The notes under the pieces were generated by a model, which searched no databases, was not told the origin of the DNA, and was given only the letters and a program-made list of their open reading frames with translations. This document shows, piece after piece, positions 1 to 11,000 of a DNA stretch of 64,000 bases. This stretch comes from Bacteroidota bacterium (GTDB lineage: Bacteria; Bacteroidota; Bacteroidia; Sphingobacteriales; Sphingobacteriaceae): contig JAEXHI010000030.1 of the NCBI GenBank assembly GCA_023450085.1, positions 62,001 through 126,000 of the forward strand, in the 5' to 3' direction. The position numbers were made by a program, and so were the translations under genes. The stretch's first letter is position 1. Each line of letters starts with the position of its first letter.

Positions 1-482
1 CTGAAGCCTTAGAAAGCCTTAGAAGAGCTTTATTTGGAGAAAACGACACCTATACTTACCAAAGCGAAATAAAGGGCAGAGACGGCCAGATTGAGGGCAA
101 ATTGATTGGGGGAAACCTCACGCTGCTCCTTGCCGTTGAAGGCTCGGTATCAGAAATGGATTATGAGGGCAAAATATTGTTTATTGAAGATGTGGGTGAA
201 CACGAGTTCTCGATAGACCGAATGATGCGCACCTTAAAAAGAAAAGGGAAACTTGCCAAATTAAAAGGACTTGTTGTAGGGGCTTTTAATGAAATTGACG
301 AGGAAAGTATTTTCTTTGGTCAAACACCAGAAGAAGTGATTTGGGACTTGGTAAAAGAATACGATTATCCTGTTTGCTTTAACTTTCCATCAGGCCACAT
401 TGCCGACAATAGGGCTATGGTACTGGGCAAAACTGTATCTTTAACCGTTACAAATACTAACGTAGAATTAAAATATTTGTAA
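1..482 (+). CDS. LD-carboxypeptidase (peptidase S66 family), C-terminal part, truncated by window edge
   Basis: The reading frame is open from base 3; the start lies outside the window. The visible ~159 residues match the C-terminal half of S66 murein LD-carboxypeptidases (LdcA/MccF type), which remove the terminal D-Ala from muropeptide tetrapeptides during peptidoglycan recycling. Recognisable family segments are IGGNLTLL, the ILFIEDVGE strand carrying the acidic catalytic-triad residue region, the DRMMRTLKRKG helix, and a late NFPSGH segment that supplies the catalytic histidine in this family. The nucleophilic serine is in the missing N-terminal half. A small coiled-coil gene follows after 27 bp on the same strand and DoxX after that, so the three may be co-transcribed. 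Confidence 0.85.
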   Translation, partial: EALESLRRALFGENDTYTYQSEIKGRDGQIEGKLIGGNLTLLLAVEGSVSEMDYEGKILFIEDVGEHEFSIDRMMRTLKRKGKLAKLKGLVVGAFNEIDEESIFFGQTPEEVIWDLVKEYDYPVCFNFPSGHIADNRAMVLGKTVSLTVTNTNVELKYL

Positions 483-509
483 ATTAGTGTAAACTAAATT
501 CATACTACC

Positions 510-797
510 ATGAATAAAGATATTATAGAAGTAATAGCAGAAATGCTGATTAAGCAAGACGAAACCAATCATCATCTTGTGCAAACCAACCAACAACTTG
601 TCGAGACCAATAATACCCTCAAAGATTTTATGGAAGTTTCTATACACCAATGGAACGAGCAGCACAAGTTTAACCGAAAATTATTTGACAAAATTTCTGG
701 CTTCGAAAAGATTATTGTTTTAGAAGATCGAATAAAACATCTGGAGGGTCTTGAAAAACGTATTGAGAAAATAGAAAAAACATTAAAAGCATCTTAA
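510..797 (+). CDS. Small coiled-coil protein of unknown function
   Basis: A 95-residue protein that I do not recognise. It has no signal peptide or membrane segment. It is rich in Gln, Asn, Glu and Lys with heptad-like hydrophobic spacing in two stretches (about residues 5-40 and 65-92), so an alpha-helical coiled coil is the only prediction I would make. It begins 27 bp after the LD-carboxypeptidase stop and ends 6 bp before the DoxX gene, so it is probably the middle gene of an operon. The spacing and clean ATG support it as a real gene. Confidence 0.6.
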   Translation: MNKDIIEVIAEMLIKQDETNHHLVQTNQQLVETNNTLKDFMEVSIHQWNEQHKFNRKLFDKISGFEKIIVLEDRIKHLEGLEKRIEKIEKTLKAS

Positions 798-803
798 AAA
801 CAA

Positions 804-1211
804 ATGGCAATCTTTGACAATCTAGGAAAATACCGCAACACAGGTTTATTAATATTAAGAGTTGGCTTAGGGGTCATGATGATGTTCCACGGCTTACCCA
901 AAATTATGGAAGGCCCTGATACATGGGCGGGCATTGGTAGCAGCATGAAAGTGATTGGCATTAACTTTATCCCAGCATTTTGGGGTTTGATGGCGGCGCT
1001 TTCAGAAGGAATGGGTGGCTTCCTTTTACTATTGGGCCTTTTTTATCGCCCAGTAAACATGTTATTAACTTTCACCATGATCATCGCGGCTCTTGTTCAC
1101 CTTAATAAAGGCGAAGGCATTATGGGGGCCTCTCATGCCATTGAATTGGGCATTGTGTTTTTTAGCTTGATCTTTATTGGCCCTGGGAAATACAGTGTAG
1201 ATAAGAAGTAA
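804..1211 (+). CDS. DoxX family membrane protein
   Basis: A 135-residue integral membrane protein with about four hydrophobic helices (near residues 14-32, 52-78, 82-98 and 108-127). The first helix carries the DoxX-family pattern RVGLGVMMMFHGLPK, and a glycine-rich helix pair follows (SEGMGGFLLLLGLFYRP). DoxX proteins are inner-membrane proteins linked to quinone or sulfur redox chemistry and oxidative stress in some bacteria; the substrate here is unknown. It begins 6 bp after the coiled-coil gene and is followed by a strong bidirectional hairpin terminator at 1266-1299, which closes the operon. Confidence 0.85.
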   Translation: MAIFDNLGKYRNTGLLILRVGLGVMMMFHGLPKIMEGPDTWAGIGSSMKVIGINFIPAFWGLMAALSEGMGGFLLLLGLFYRPVNMLLTFTMIIAALVHLNKGEGIMGASHAIELGIVFFSLIFIGPGKYSVDKK

Positions 1212-1265
1212 TTTAATTCGATGTTATTTAAGGTCACATTCGACAAACAACAAAAAATATAGCAT

Positions 1266-1299
1266 AACAAAAAAGGGACTTAAAAGTCCCTTTTTTGTT
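1266..1299. terminator. Bidirectional rho-independent terminator
   Basis: A perfect 15-bp inverted repeat (AACAAAAAAGGGACT, 4-nt loop TAAA, AGTCCCTTTTTTGTT). With A-runs on one side and T-runs on the other it can terminate the DoxX operon on the plus strand and the susD gene that ends at 1316 on the minus strand. Confidence 0.9.
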
Positions 1300-1315
1300 G
1301 ATGTATCAATCAATA

Positions 1316-2821
1316 TTAATCGTTTTGTTTAGAGTTAGGATTTGCTTGTAACTCTGCACGAGGAATAACCCATTGCCATCTTGGATCTCCGGCAGGAACC
1401 ACCATTACATCTCCTACAGAAGCGGCTACAAAATTAGGAGCAGTTCTTCTATCTAAGCCTCTGTTCAAGCGTTTCAAGTCATAAAATCTACGCCCTTCAC
1501 CCCATAACTCAGTTCTTCTGTTAATCAAGATTTCCTCAATTAATGCAGCTCCAGTGTTTGTAGACAAGGTATATTTATCATCTCTTTTGCTAACATAATC
1601 ATATAACTTTTGTTTAGCTTCTGTCTCACGTCCTGGAATATTTGCCAAAGCTTCTGCTAAAATCAAATAAACTTCCGACAAACGAAGGTAAGGCACGTCG
1701 CCCAGCGTAGTTTTCTCAGCTTTAATTTTAAACTTTCTGCTCATATAAGGCTCGCGTTTAAATGTAGGTTCAGGCAAAGGGAAATTTGCTGTTGTAGGAG
1801 TAGGCTCCCACATTTTCTTTCTCACATCTGTTGCAGGAATTAAGTTGTATAATGCCGAATTAATACGCTTAGGCCTATCACGAATAAAGGTAGTATTTCC
1901 ATCCATAGAGATTTGAGCATGGAAATTGACAAAAGTATCTCCTTGGTCAGCCTGCAGATAAACTCCCCATATCCACTCTGGATTTGAAATATCATTAAAT
2001 CCCGATTGGTATTCAGCTTGGCTCATCAACGAGTACTTATTATTGGTAATTACCTGTTGTGCATAAGTTGCTGCTACTTCATAGTCTTGCATGGTTAATG
2101 CTACATCAGCTTTGATAGCTCTCGCAGCATCAATACTCACATGTGATTTGTTAGCAGGTGCAGTTGCTCCATTAAACAAGTCCATTGCAGCATCTAAATC
2201 AACATTAATTTGAGTATATACCTGCTCTACAGTTGAGCGAGGTAATTTCACCTCTTTTGCACTTAACGGCATAGAAAGCCCTAATTGATTGTTAGGCTTT
2301 GCGTTTTTGTCATATCTCTTTGCAAATAGTCTTACTAAATTATGGTAAGCCCAAGCCCTAACAGTTAATGCCTCTGCTTTTAACATTCGCTTATCAGCAT
2401 CAGGACCTTCTGCCGCATCAATATTATCAATTAACGCATTAGCATTCCCTATTACACGATAGTAAAATCTAAAAGGAAATTCTACCCAGATATCTGCTTC
2501 GTTACGCATTTCGATATAGTTGGCAGCACCATTGGCAGCATTGGTGTACCAAGACTGAACCGCCAAACCGATGTCTTCACCCATAAAATCCAGCTGAAGC
2601 ATCATTCCACCATGACCTGGTTGGTTTTGCGTGCTATATTTGGTATACATATAACGATAAATTCCATTGATTGCGTTCTTAGCATTTGTCGTTGTTTTGA
2701 AAATATTGCTTTCATCAACGCTTTGAGTAGGCTCAGTATCTAAGAAGTCTTTTTTACAGTTGCTAAAAGACAAAGCAACCATTAACAATATTAATTTTAT
2801 ACTAATTTTTTTCATTTCCAT
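1316..2821 (-). CDS. RagB/SusD family nutrient uptake outer membrane lipoprotein (pair 1)
   Basis: A 501-residue SusD-like lipoprotein. The signal sequence ends in a lipobox with Cys22 (FSNCKKD), so the mature protein should be lipidated and surface exposed, forming the lid over the SusC barrel. The N-terminal part is the helical TPR-like SusD core (LKAEALTVRAWAYHNLVRLF segment) and the C-terminal part contains the RLSEVYLILAEALA and RRTELWGEGRRFYDLKRLNR segments of the SusD/RagB C-terminal domain. It lies 5 bp downstream of its susC partner (2827-5970) and is co-transcribed with it. ATG at 2821 is used; a second ATG two codons later is also possible. The ligand cannot be assigned: no enzyme gene is in the operon. 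Confidence 0.93.
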   Translation of the reverse strand: MEMKKISIKLILLMVALSFSNCKKDFLDTEPTQSVDESNIFKTTTNAKNAINGIYRYMYTKYSTQNQPGHGGMMLQLDFMGEDIGLAVQSWYTNAANGAANYIEMRNEADIWVEFPFRFYYRVIGNANALIDNIDAAEGPDADKRMLKAEALTVRAWAYHNLVRLFAKRYDKNAKPNNQLGLSMPLSAKEVKLPRSTVEQVYTQINVDLDAAMDLFNGATAPANKSHVSIDAARAIKADVALTMQDYEVAATYAQQVITNNKYSLMSQAEYQSGFNDISNPEWIWGVYLQADQGDTFVNFHAQISMDGNTTFIRDRPKRINSALYNLIPATDVRKKMWEPTPTTANFPLPEPTFKREPYMSRKFKIKAEKTTLGDVPYLRLSEVYLILAEALANIPGRETEAKQKLYDYVSKRDDKYTLSTNTGAALIEEILINRRTELWGEGRRFYDLKRLNRGLDRRTAPNFVAASVGDVMVVPAGDPRWQWVIPRAELQANPNSKQND

Positions 2822-2826
2822 TAAAA

Positions 2827-5800
2827 TTATAAGGTCACATTTAATCCTGCACTTACATATCTATTAGGTACATAAACGTTACTATTGGTACCGTTAAAGC
2901 TCTCCATTGGGTTTAAACCTTTTCTTTTAGAGAACATGTAGATATTTTCACCGCTAGCAAAAACTTTAATACGTTGCAAACCTGCCTTTTTAACTAGTCT
3001 TGCTGGAATGGTGTAACCTAAACTGATGTTTCTAATGGTCAAATAAGACGCATCAATTAAAAATCTCGATGATTGTGTATTGTAGGTACCATAATTAGCA
3101 ACATCTAAACGAGGAATATTTGAAACTTGTCCAGGCGTTGACCAAGAGTTTAAAGCGTCTTTATGCACTGCTGTTCCATAAGAAAGACCAAATAAGCCTG
3201 CATAAACAGAATCGTAAAACTTACCACCAAGTTGATAGTTAATCAAAAATGACAATGAAACTCCCTTGTAGGTAAAAGTATTATTATAAGATCCAAAATA
3301 ATCAGGAATAGCTGAACCAGAATAATCCCAAAGTGCATTGTTTGGGTTTGAAGTTACCTCTACACCGTTGATGGTTTGAGAACCTGCTACAGTAGATGAG
3401 AAAGATGGGTCTCTTAACCACAAACCTTGTCCGTTAGCCGGATCAGCTCCGTACCATTGTCTCAAATAGAATGCATAAATATCTTTGCCTTCTTCAAGTC
3501 TTTTTGTTCCGGATGGAATAGTGTTGCCCCCTGGCAATTTTGTGATCTTATTTTTTAGAAACGTGTTATTGAACTGTACATCCCATTTGAAATCTTTACC
3601 ACGTATTACCTTGGCATTAATCGTAAACTCTAGTCCAGTATTATGCATACTTCCGATATTTTCATTTCGGGTAGTTACCATTGAAGATAAACCCTGAGGC
3701 ACATCAAATAGTAATTGCGAAGAACCTCTTCTAAACCACTCTACCGTAGCATCGATACGGTTGTTTAATACCGCAAAATCTAAACCTACAGTTAAGGTTT
3801 TATTCACCTCCCAAGTTAAATCATCGTTTGCCAGTTTTGTAGCCAATGCTCCCGCTTCTGTTCCGTTATTATATGACAAGCTATATAATGCTTGATATTC
3901 GTAATAGGTACTTAAAGCATCATTACCAACGGTTCCATATGCTGCACGAAGCTTTAAATTGCTTAACCAAGATGTTTTTTTAAGAAAATCTTCATTGGTT
4001 AAGTTCCAAGCCGCACCAAATGAATAAAAATCTCCCCATCTTGAAATACGGCTGAATCTAGCTGATCCATCTCTACGATAAGAAGCATCTGCAAAGAACT
4101 TATTGTTAAAACTATATTCTACCTTTGATAAGTAAGCATCTCTTCTCAAGTTGGTCACATATCCAGATAGGCCATTTAAAGTTACATAGTTTACTAGCTC
4201 AACATTACCATCTAAGTTCATCAACCTTCTGTTACCAGATAGGTAGGTGTTGTCAAGTTTTTGCGCTTCGTGTCCAACTAATGCTTTTAAGCTGTGTAAT
4301 CCAAAATCACGTTCGTATCTTAATAATTGATTAAATGATACATTTCTATATTCGTTAGATGCACGGCTAGAACTTCCTCCGTTAGCAACCCCATCTCCAA
4401 CTACTTTACTACGAACAGTCATAGAACGGTAGTTAGCTAAATCTAATGCTAAGGTAGTTGTGAATTTAAAATGCTTTAGAAAAGATACTTCGGCAAAGGT
4501 TCTGCCTGTGATACTGCTTCTAGAGCTTCTATCTGTATTTAAAAGGGTTTCATAAATAACGTGTCTGCCTGGATAAGCACCTCCCGGTCTTCCAACAGCA
4601 CCAGGGTGCATCCCATAGTCATACATATGCACACCTTTATCATCTAAAACTGGTTCTCCTGTTGCGGTATATGCTCTAACAGGATAAATAGGGCCAATTC
4701 CTCTAGCAAATACAAATGGATTGTTAATGGATCCTGAATCATCTGATGTTGCGTTAGCCAAGTTATTACTAGCCAGAGCGCCTGCTAAGTTTATACCTAG
4801 CCTTAACCATGATTTAGGGGTTGAGTTAATAGAAATCCTGCTGTTGATACGCTCAAAGTCTGAACCAATCACAAAGCCATTATCTTTCGTGTAGCCCAAT
4901 GAAACATAGTAATCAGATTTCTGTTGTTTTGCTGAATAATCTAAAGAAGCTTCATTGCGTACGCCATTATTCTGCATTCCTTTAATCCAGTCGAAATCAT
5001 TATAAAGCAACTTTGCATCTGGATTTAACTTACCATCGCTAGTCACTAACTGATTAGCAGGAATATTAAATGGGTTATAAACCAATTGCGTACCTACAGT
5101 ATTGCTTGCATAAGTCTTTGCAGCAGCCTCGGTATCGCCATTGCTATACATTCTATTATTTTTAAGTGCCTGCCAAAATAATGGATAGTACTCATAAACA
5201 TCAACTTTATCATACTCTTGGATTGCTCTACTACTCAATCCACCTGTATAATTTACGTTTAGTTTTGGATCTGCACTTACTCCTTTTTTGGTAGTGATGA
5301 TAATTACACCATTGGCAGCTCTAGCACCATATAACGCGGTTGACGAAGCATCTTTTAAGATAGAGATACTTTCCACATCATTTGAATTGATGTCGCCAAT
5401 ATAGCCCTCATATGGAAATCCATCTACCACATATAGTGGCGAATTGCTTGCATTAATAGATCCAAATCCTCTGATCCTGATATCTGCATTATTTCCAGGT
5501 TGACCGTTACCAGAATTGGTAGATATACCAGGAGCCGCACCTGCCAAAGCCTGAGTAATATTTGTAATAACTCTGCTCTCCAAATCCGCTGCTCCAATTT
5601 TAGCTACCGATCCTGTAATTGATTCCTTTTTTTGTGTTCCATAGGCAACTACTACCACTTCGCTTAAAGCCTTCGAATCTGCTTCCAATGCTACATTAAT
5701 TGTGTTAGTAGTTCCAAGGCTGATACTTTGAGCCGAAAAACCAATAGAACTAAATTCTAAGGCGGTAGCTGAACTGTTTACCGTAATTGAAAACTTACCA

Positions 5801-5970
5801 TTTGTTCCTGTAGCAACACCTGTGCTAGTCCCCTTTACCTTAACGCTTACCCCGGGTAAAGGCAAACCGTCTGCTCTTGACGTAACTGTACCAGTAATTG
5901 TTCTATTTTGCGCCATAGCCGTAAAAGCTACGAATAGCAAAATGAACAAACTTTGTAGAAGTTTCTTCAT
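2827..5970 (-). CDS. SusC/RagA family TonB-linked outer membrane protein (pair 1)
   Basis: A 1047-residue TonB-dependent transporter. Residues 1-20 are a Sec signal peptide ending TAMA/Q. Residues ~22-100 form the carboxypeptidase-D-like beta-sandwich domain (TITGTVTS, PGVSVKVKG, NGKFSI). A plug follows with the typical SusC signature (LYVVDGFP, DVESISILKDASSTALYG, GVIIITTKKG). The remainder is the 22-strand barrel ending in a terminal beta strand VSAGLNVTL. It imports nutrients across the outer membrane using TonB energy together with the SusD gene 5 bp downstream. The signal peptide and first domain are almost identical to those of the other two SusC proteins in the window while the barrel is not. 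The substrate is unknown. Confidence 0.95.
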   Translation of the reverse strand: MKKLLQSLFILLFVAFTAMAQNRTITGTVTSRADGLPLPGVSVKVKGTSTGVATGTNGKFSITVNSSATALEFSSIGFSAQSISLGTTNTINVALEADSKALSEVVVVAYGTQKKESITGSVAKIGAADLESRVITNITQALAGAAPGISTNSGNGQPGNNADIRIRGFGSINASNSPLYVVDGFPYEGYIGDINSNDVESISILKDASSTALYGARAANGVIIITTKKGVSADPKLNVNYTGGLSSRAIQEYDKVDVYEYYPLFWQALKNNRMYSNGDTEAAAKTYASNTVGTQLVYNPFNIPANQLVTSDGKLNPDAKLLYNDFDWIKGMQNNGVRNEASLDYSAKQQKSDYYVSLGYTKDNGFVIGSDFERINSRISINSTPKSWLRLGINLAGALASNNLANATSDDSGSINNPFVFARGIGPIYPVRAYTATGEPVLDDKGVHMYDYGMHPGAVGRPGGAYPGRHVIYETLLNTDRSSRSSITGRTFAEVSFLKHFKFTTTLALDLANYRSMTVRSKVVGDGVANGGSSSRASNEYRNVSFNQLLRYERDFGLHSLKALVGHEAQKLDNTYLSGNRRLMNLDGNVELVNYVTLNGLSGYVTNLRRDAYLSKVEYSFNNKFFADASYRRDGSARFSRISRWGDFYSFGAAWNLTNEDFLKKTSWLSNLKLRAAYGTVGNDALSTYYEYQALYSLSYNNGTEAGALATKLANDDLTWEVNKTLTVGLDFAVLNNRIDATVEWFRRGSSQLLFDVPQGLSSMVTTRNENIGSMHNTGLEFTINAKVIRGKDFKWDVQFNNTFLKNKITKLPGGNTIPSGTKRLEEGKDIYAFYLRQWYGADPANGQGLWLRDPSFSSTVAGSQTINGVEVTSNPNNALWDYSGSAIPDYFGSYNNTFTYKGVSLSFLINYQLGGKFYDSVYAGLFGLSYGTAVHKDALNSWSTPGQVSNIPRLDVANYGTYNTQSSRFLIDASYLTIRNISLGYTIPARLVKKAGLQRIKVFASGENIYMFSKRKGLNPMESFNGTNSNVYVPNRYVSAGLNVTL

Positions 5971-6014
5971 GAATTTTTAAAAATTAAATTAGTTAATAAA
6001 TAGTTTAAGGGGGC

Positions 6015-6022
6015 CAAATATA
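6015..6022 (-). promoter_or_regulatory. Promoter -7 element for susC1
   Basis: On the minus strand this reads TATATTTG, an exact TAnnTTTG Bacteroidota -7 box, 45 bp before the susC1 ATG. No clear TTTG -33 element lies at the expected distance. The downstream leader shares the TTATTAACTAA segment with the other susC genes. Confidence 0.55.
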
Positions 6023-6518
6023 GAATATTATCCTAGAGGCAGCCCGTTTAAAGAAAGGCTAAAAACAGATAAATTTTCCAGAAGAATAGAAAGCCGTCAA
6101 CACTAGGATGTTAGCTCATCACATGCATTGTAAAAATCTTAAGGCAAAGCTATGTTACAAGCTTTTTTGATAGAAAATAAAGCCTACCATAGCCGTAGAA
6201 AGACATAAGACTATGATAACAGGTAACACAACGGGGCTCAACAATAGGCATCATCTGCCTTGCTAAAAAACACCAGTCTCAGAAAATAAAGGAATATGAA
6301 TTCGTTGTAAGCAAAGGACTGCTCAACGTATTAAAAGTGGCTATCAGTCAAATAAAAGATTACTTTATCATTCTGAAAGCGTCTATAATATTGCAAAAAA
6401 GATACCAAACCTCTATGAAAGAGGATCGCGATCATGCACAAATGCTATGCTTCAATAAAAGTTGCAATTGAAAGAATATAAGCTCAATATTGGTTCAATA
6501 CAAAACCCTATAAAAACA

Positions 6519-6552
6519 AAGATAGTTGTCGAAATACATCGACAACTATCTT
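6519..6552 (-). terminator. Rho-independent terminator after susD2
   Basis: A perfect 14-bp inverted repeat (AAGATAGTTGTCGA, 6-nt loop, TCGACAACTATCTT) lies 67 bp after the susD2 stop. On the minus strand it is followed by TTTGTTTTTA, fitting an intrinsic terminator. Confidence 0.85.
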
Positions 6553-6618
6553 ATAATATATTACTCTATTCATCCCGATAATCTATAACAATTACTCAGG
6601 ACGAAACAAGTTGTTTTA

Positions 6619-7983
6619 TTAGTAACCAGGGTTGTTAGGTAATAACAAATCATTAACATCTATCGCTGTGCTAGGGATAGGATATAATTCATCATTAATA
6701 CTTCTTCCTTTAGCTTCTAAGAATACAGTAGCCATAGATTTAGCAGGATTAGTAGGAGAAGGAGTTCTTCTCATATCAACCCAACGTAAATTCTCGAAAG
6801 CAAACTCAACTCTTCTCTCTTGAATAATAAGAGGCAAGCTGATAGTTGCTAATGGGCCTAAACCTCTTTTAGTACGAACTTCGTTTATTCTACCTAAAGC
6901 AACAGCATCGGTAGGACTGTTAGAAATCATAAACTGAGCTTCAGCAGAGATCAAATACATCTCAGAAATACGAGAAACATATAATGGGTGACCACCAGTT
7001 CCTGCAGGATCTCTGTATTTATAAGCATACCAGTTTGGATTTGCAGCAGGAGCTACAATTTGAGTCATAGATGCTGCTTTTCTAGTATCACCTGGTTCAA
7101 AAGCGGCAACTAAGCTTGGATCTACTGGCAACTCAGCTCTACCACCACCTGGCATGTTAGGATGTTGCAAGAAATATGACAAGGCATTTGTTCCTTCAGT
7201 ACTTGTAAACCAAATATTGAAAATATGTTCAGTTGAGCTATACGCTGGGCCTGCGAAAATAGAATCAAAATTCGCAGAAAGACTAAATTTACCTGAACTG
7301 ATTACTTCTTCAGCTAATCTTTTCGCTTCTGGATAGTTCTTTTGAATAAGATATACCCTAGCTAACAATGCTTTCGCTGCTTCTAATGAGGCAAATCTAG
7401 CACTTGTAAAAGATAATCCGTTTTGGATTGACAAGTTTAAATCGTTAATGATTTGACCGTAAACTTCTGAAACACTTTTTCTAGGAACTTTAGCCACATC
7501 TCTATTGAAAACAATAGGCACTGGACCAAACAAAGTAACTAATCTATAGTAGTGAAAAGCACGTAGATAGTAACACTGAGTTAACAAGCTTTTTCTAGTT
7601 GCTTCTGGAATAGTAGTATTTGTAGTTAAGATCTCGATTAAGTCATTAGCTCTTTGAATAGCTACATATGGTGCACTAAAGTACCTTGATACCAACACAT
7701 TACTTGTTAAGATCAAGTTGTTATCAACCTCTCCATGTTGGAAGAAAGTTGCTCTATAAACCAAGTTATCTGCAGACAAATCGCCTGTTACAAAACCCAA
7801 ATAGTTATAGTTAGTACCTCCTTCTTGAGCACCATCATAAACACCGTTCATTAACTTTTGAGCATCTCCCGCACCTACGGTTTCAGGAGATAACGACGCT
7901 CTAGGATCAACATCCAATGACTTTTTACAAGAAGAAAAAGAAAGCAATGCTACTCCTAATATTGTAAATATTTTATTTTTCAT
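6619..7983 (-). CDS. RagB/SusD family nutrient uptake outer membrane lipoprotein (pair 2)
   Basis: A 454-residue SusD-like lipoprotein with a short signal sequence and lipobox Cys19 (SFSSCKK). The family core is visible in the KSLLTQCYYLRAFHYYRLV helix, the AAKALLARVYLIQKNYPEAK TPR-like pair, SRISEMYLISAEA, and the late IQERRVEFAFENLRWVDMRR segment. It should pair at the cell surface with the SusC encoded 17 bp upstream (8001-11015). It is followed by a strong terminator, so this pair forms its own transcription unit. It is shorter than the susD of pair 1 and clearly divergent from it, implying a different ligand. Confidence 0.93.
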   Translation of the reverse strand: MKNKIFTILGVALLSFSSCKKSLDVDPRASLSPETVGAGDAQKLMNGVYDGAQEGGTNYNYLGFVTGDLSADNLVYRATFFQHGEVDNNLILTSNVLVSRYFSAPYVAIQRANDLIEILTTNTTIPEATRKSLLTQCYYLRAFHYYRLVTLFGPVPIVFNRDVAKVPRKSVSEVYGQIINDLNLSIQNGLSFTSARFASLEAAKALLARVYLIQKNYPEAKRLAEEVISSGKFSLSANFDSIFAGPAYSSTEHIFNIWFTSTEGTNALSYFLQHPNMPGGGRAELPVDPSLVAAFEPGDTRKAASMTQIVAPAANPNWYAYKYRDPAGTGGHPLYVSRISEMYLISAEAQFMISNSPTDAVALGRINEVRTKRGLGPLATISLPLIIQERRVEFAFENLRWVDMRRTPSPTNPAKSMATVFLEAKGRSINDELYPIPSTAIDVNDLLLPNNPGY

Positions 7984-8000
7984 TTCTTTAAAAATTAAAA

Positions 8001-11000
8001 TTATAACCCCACATTTATACCAAACATAATTGTTTTAAACTGTGGAATACTTCCTTGATCCACACCTGTATTTCCTACTGTAAAGTCAGAAGAAATCTCT
8101 GGATCGAAACCAGTATACTTAGTAAAAGTCAAAAGATTTTGTCCTGTAACGTATACTCTTACATTGTTGATTTTTGCCTTATTAAGTAAGCTCTTAGGAA
8201 GGTTATAACCTAATGTAATATTTTTCAATCTCAAATAATCGCCATCTTGTAAATATCTAGAAGATCTTTGGCTATTAAGTGTACCAGCAGTACCACCAAC
8301 CGCACGAGGGAATTTTGCTCCTGTGTTTGATGGAGTCCATCTGTTTTCGAAAGCTTCTCTTGAAATATTTGTTGGCACTGAAGTTCCTGCCGCATTGATA
8401 TTGGCACCTAAACTTTCATATCCACCTAAACCTTCTGCAGACATGTTATAGATTTTATGTCCAGCTGCATATTGGAAGAAAACACTTAAGTCAATTCCTT
8501 TATAAGAAAAGTTGTTGGTAATACCACCAAAGATTTTAGGAATTGGATTTCCTAAATATTGTCTATCTAAGTCGTTGATCAAACCGTTTCCATCTAAATC
8601 TTGGTACATCATGTTTCCATTTGCAGGGTTAACACCTAAAGATTTAATTAAGAAGAAAACACCCATTGGCTGACCTACAGCAGCTGTTCTAGTTACAAAA
8701 GATCCTGTAACAGGCTGATTGCTGTATAACTCTGTGATTTCGTTTTTAGTAGTAGAGATATTGAAGCTAGTATTCCATTTGAATGCACCAACAAAGTTTG
8801 AACTATTGATAGTGAAATCAAATCCACTACTTTTCATCGAGCCGATGTTTTCCAAAATAGATCCGAATCCTGTAGTACTAGGAATTGGACGGTTTTGCAA
8901 TAAATCTGTAGTGTTTTTTCTGTAATAATCAGCAGAGAAGTTGATTCTATTGTTTAAGAAACCTAAATCCAAACCAACATCAAACTGTTTAGTGTTCTCC
9001 CATTTCAAATTAGGGCTACCAATTGCACTTAAAGCAAAACCTGGAGAATCGTTATAATTGAATCCAGTTCCGATCAATCTTCTAGAAGAAAAGTTTCCGA
9101 TACCGTCTTGGTTACCAGTTTTACCGTAGCTTGATCTTAATTTAATTAAGCTGAAAATTTTATTGTTTTTCAAGAAATCCTCTTCTGAGGCAATCCATCC
9201 AGCAGATACTGAAGGGAAGTAACCATATCTGCCTTCTTTAGGGAATTTAGAAGAACCATCTCTTCTGATTGAAGCACCTAATAAATATTTGCCATCCCAA
9301 CCTAAGTTCAACCTTCCTAACATAGATTCTATTGCATACTTAGTCCAAGAAGCAGTACCACCTGTAATTTGAGCAGCAGAAGTTAAGTAGTTTGTATTAT
9401 CAGATGGGAAATTTTGTCCATCTACACGGTTATTTTCTTGCGTATTCCATTGGTGTTCATAAACCGCAGTCGCATCAACACTTAACTTGTTATCAAAGAA
9501 ACTTTTCAAATAAGATAAAGTTTGTGTTGCTAGATAGTTTTGTGTTTGAACATAACCTGAACTTGCACTACCATTTGAAGAAGCTCCAGAAAGAGAAGTA
9601 ATAGGGTTATAAGTTCTTTGATCTATTAAAGTATAATCGATACCTATAGCTGAACGGAATTTCAATTCTGGCAAAATTGTTGCCTCAGCATAAGTCGAAT
9701 TAAAAATATTTACAAGATTTACCCAATTTTTAGATTGGAACATGTGTACTGGGTTATTGAAATCATTTACAGCAAATGTTCCATCTGCATTATAAATAGG
9801 TTGATCAGGTCTAGCTACTACTGCTCTAGGGAAAGGAGAGTAAATACTGTTATCTACAGGAGTTTCTACCCTATCAGCTTTTGATAAACTGATGTTTGTA
9901 CCTAACTTAATGAAGCTATTCACTTTATGCTCTGCATTTAATCTAACAGCATATCTTTTGAAAGAACCTTCAAGTAAAGCACCATCTTGGTTATAATAAT
10001 TTAAAGACGTGTAATAAGTAGTTTTTTGATCACCACCAGATGCTACACTTAATTGCACATTAGAAACGTTTGATTTATCTCTCAAAATTTCATCTAGCCA
10101 ATTAACATTTGCAGTAGGATTGTCAACTTGAGCTTGAGTGTAAGTAGGAGTTAAGCCTGTATTTACACGAGCTTCGTTTAACAAAGTACGATACTGAGTT
10201 GCATCAATTAGATCTACTTTATTAGTTAAAGATTGACGGCCAGTATAAGTATTTACACTAATGGTAGAATTACTTCCAGCTTTGCCTCTCTTAGTAGATA
10301 CGATTACCACACCGTTAGAACCTCTAGAACCATAGATAGCAGCAGCAGCAGCATCTTTCAATACCTCAATAGATTCAATATCATCAGGGTTAATGTTTGC
10401 TAGCGCCGAAACACCAGAACCAGCACTAACTGGAGTAGAACCACTATTTGAAGGTAAAATCACACCATCTACTACATAAAGAGGGTTGTTACCAGCGCTA
10501 ATAGATGCTCTACCACGAATGTTAACTTGGATAGGCGCACCTGGACGACCAGAACCAGAAGTTACTTGAACACCAGCCATTCTTCCTTGGATTGCTTGAG
10601 ACAAACTTGGAACAGGTTGATTTTCAATTTCTTCTCCTGACACTCTAGCGATAGAAGTTGTTAAAGTTCTTTTGCTTTGCGTACCGTATCCAACAACAAC
10701 AATTTCACTTAAATCATTAGATCCTGCAGAAAGTGAAACATTAATTACATTATTAGATCCGATATTTAATGTAACGGAAGTGAAGCCCAGGGATGAAAAC
10801 TCAAGTGCAGTTGCCGAAGCAGGAACAGATAAAGAAAATTTACCATTTGATCCTGTTGCTACGCCAACGCTAGACCCTTTAACTTTCACACTTACTCCCG
10901 GTAACGGTAGGCCATCTTCCTTAGAAGTAACCGTACCAGTGATTGTTCTATTTTGCGCCATTGCCGAAGAGGCAACAAAAAGCAAAATGAACAAACTTTG

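Larger units (their letters stand above)
5971..6618. other. Intergenic region between SusC1 and SusD2; no gene seen
   Basis: This 648-bp gap separates the third SusCD pair from the second. It carries the promoter of susC1 (near 6015) and the terminator of susD2 (6519-6552). The middle is AT-rich, with only short broken reading frames on either strand. A plus-strand stretch around 6300-6460 is open for about 55 codons but has no start context or recognisable family, so I do not call a gene or a transposase remnant. Confidence 0.6.

Noticed and set aside
6300..6460. Plus-strand open stretch in the SusCD intergenic region, considered as a transposase remnant
   Set aside because: Only ~55 codons, no start signal, and no motif of any transposase family that I can name.
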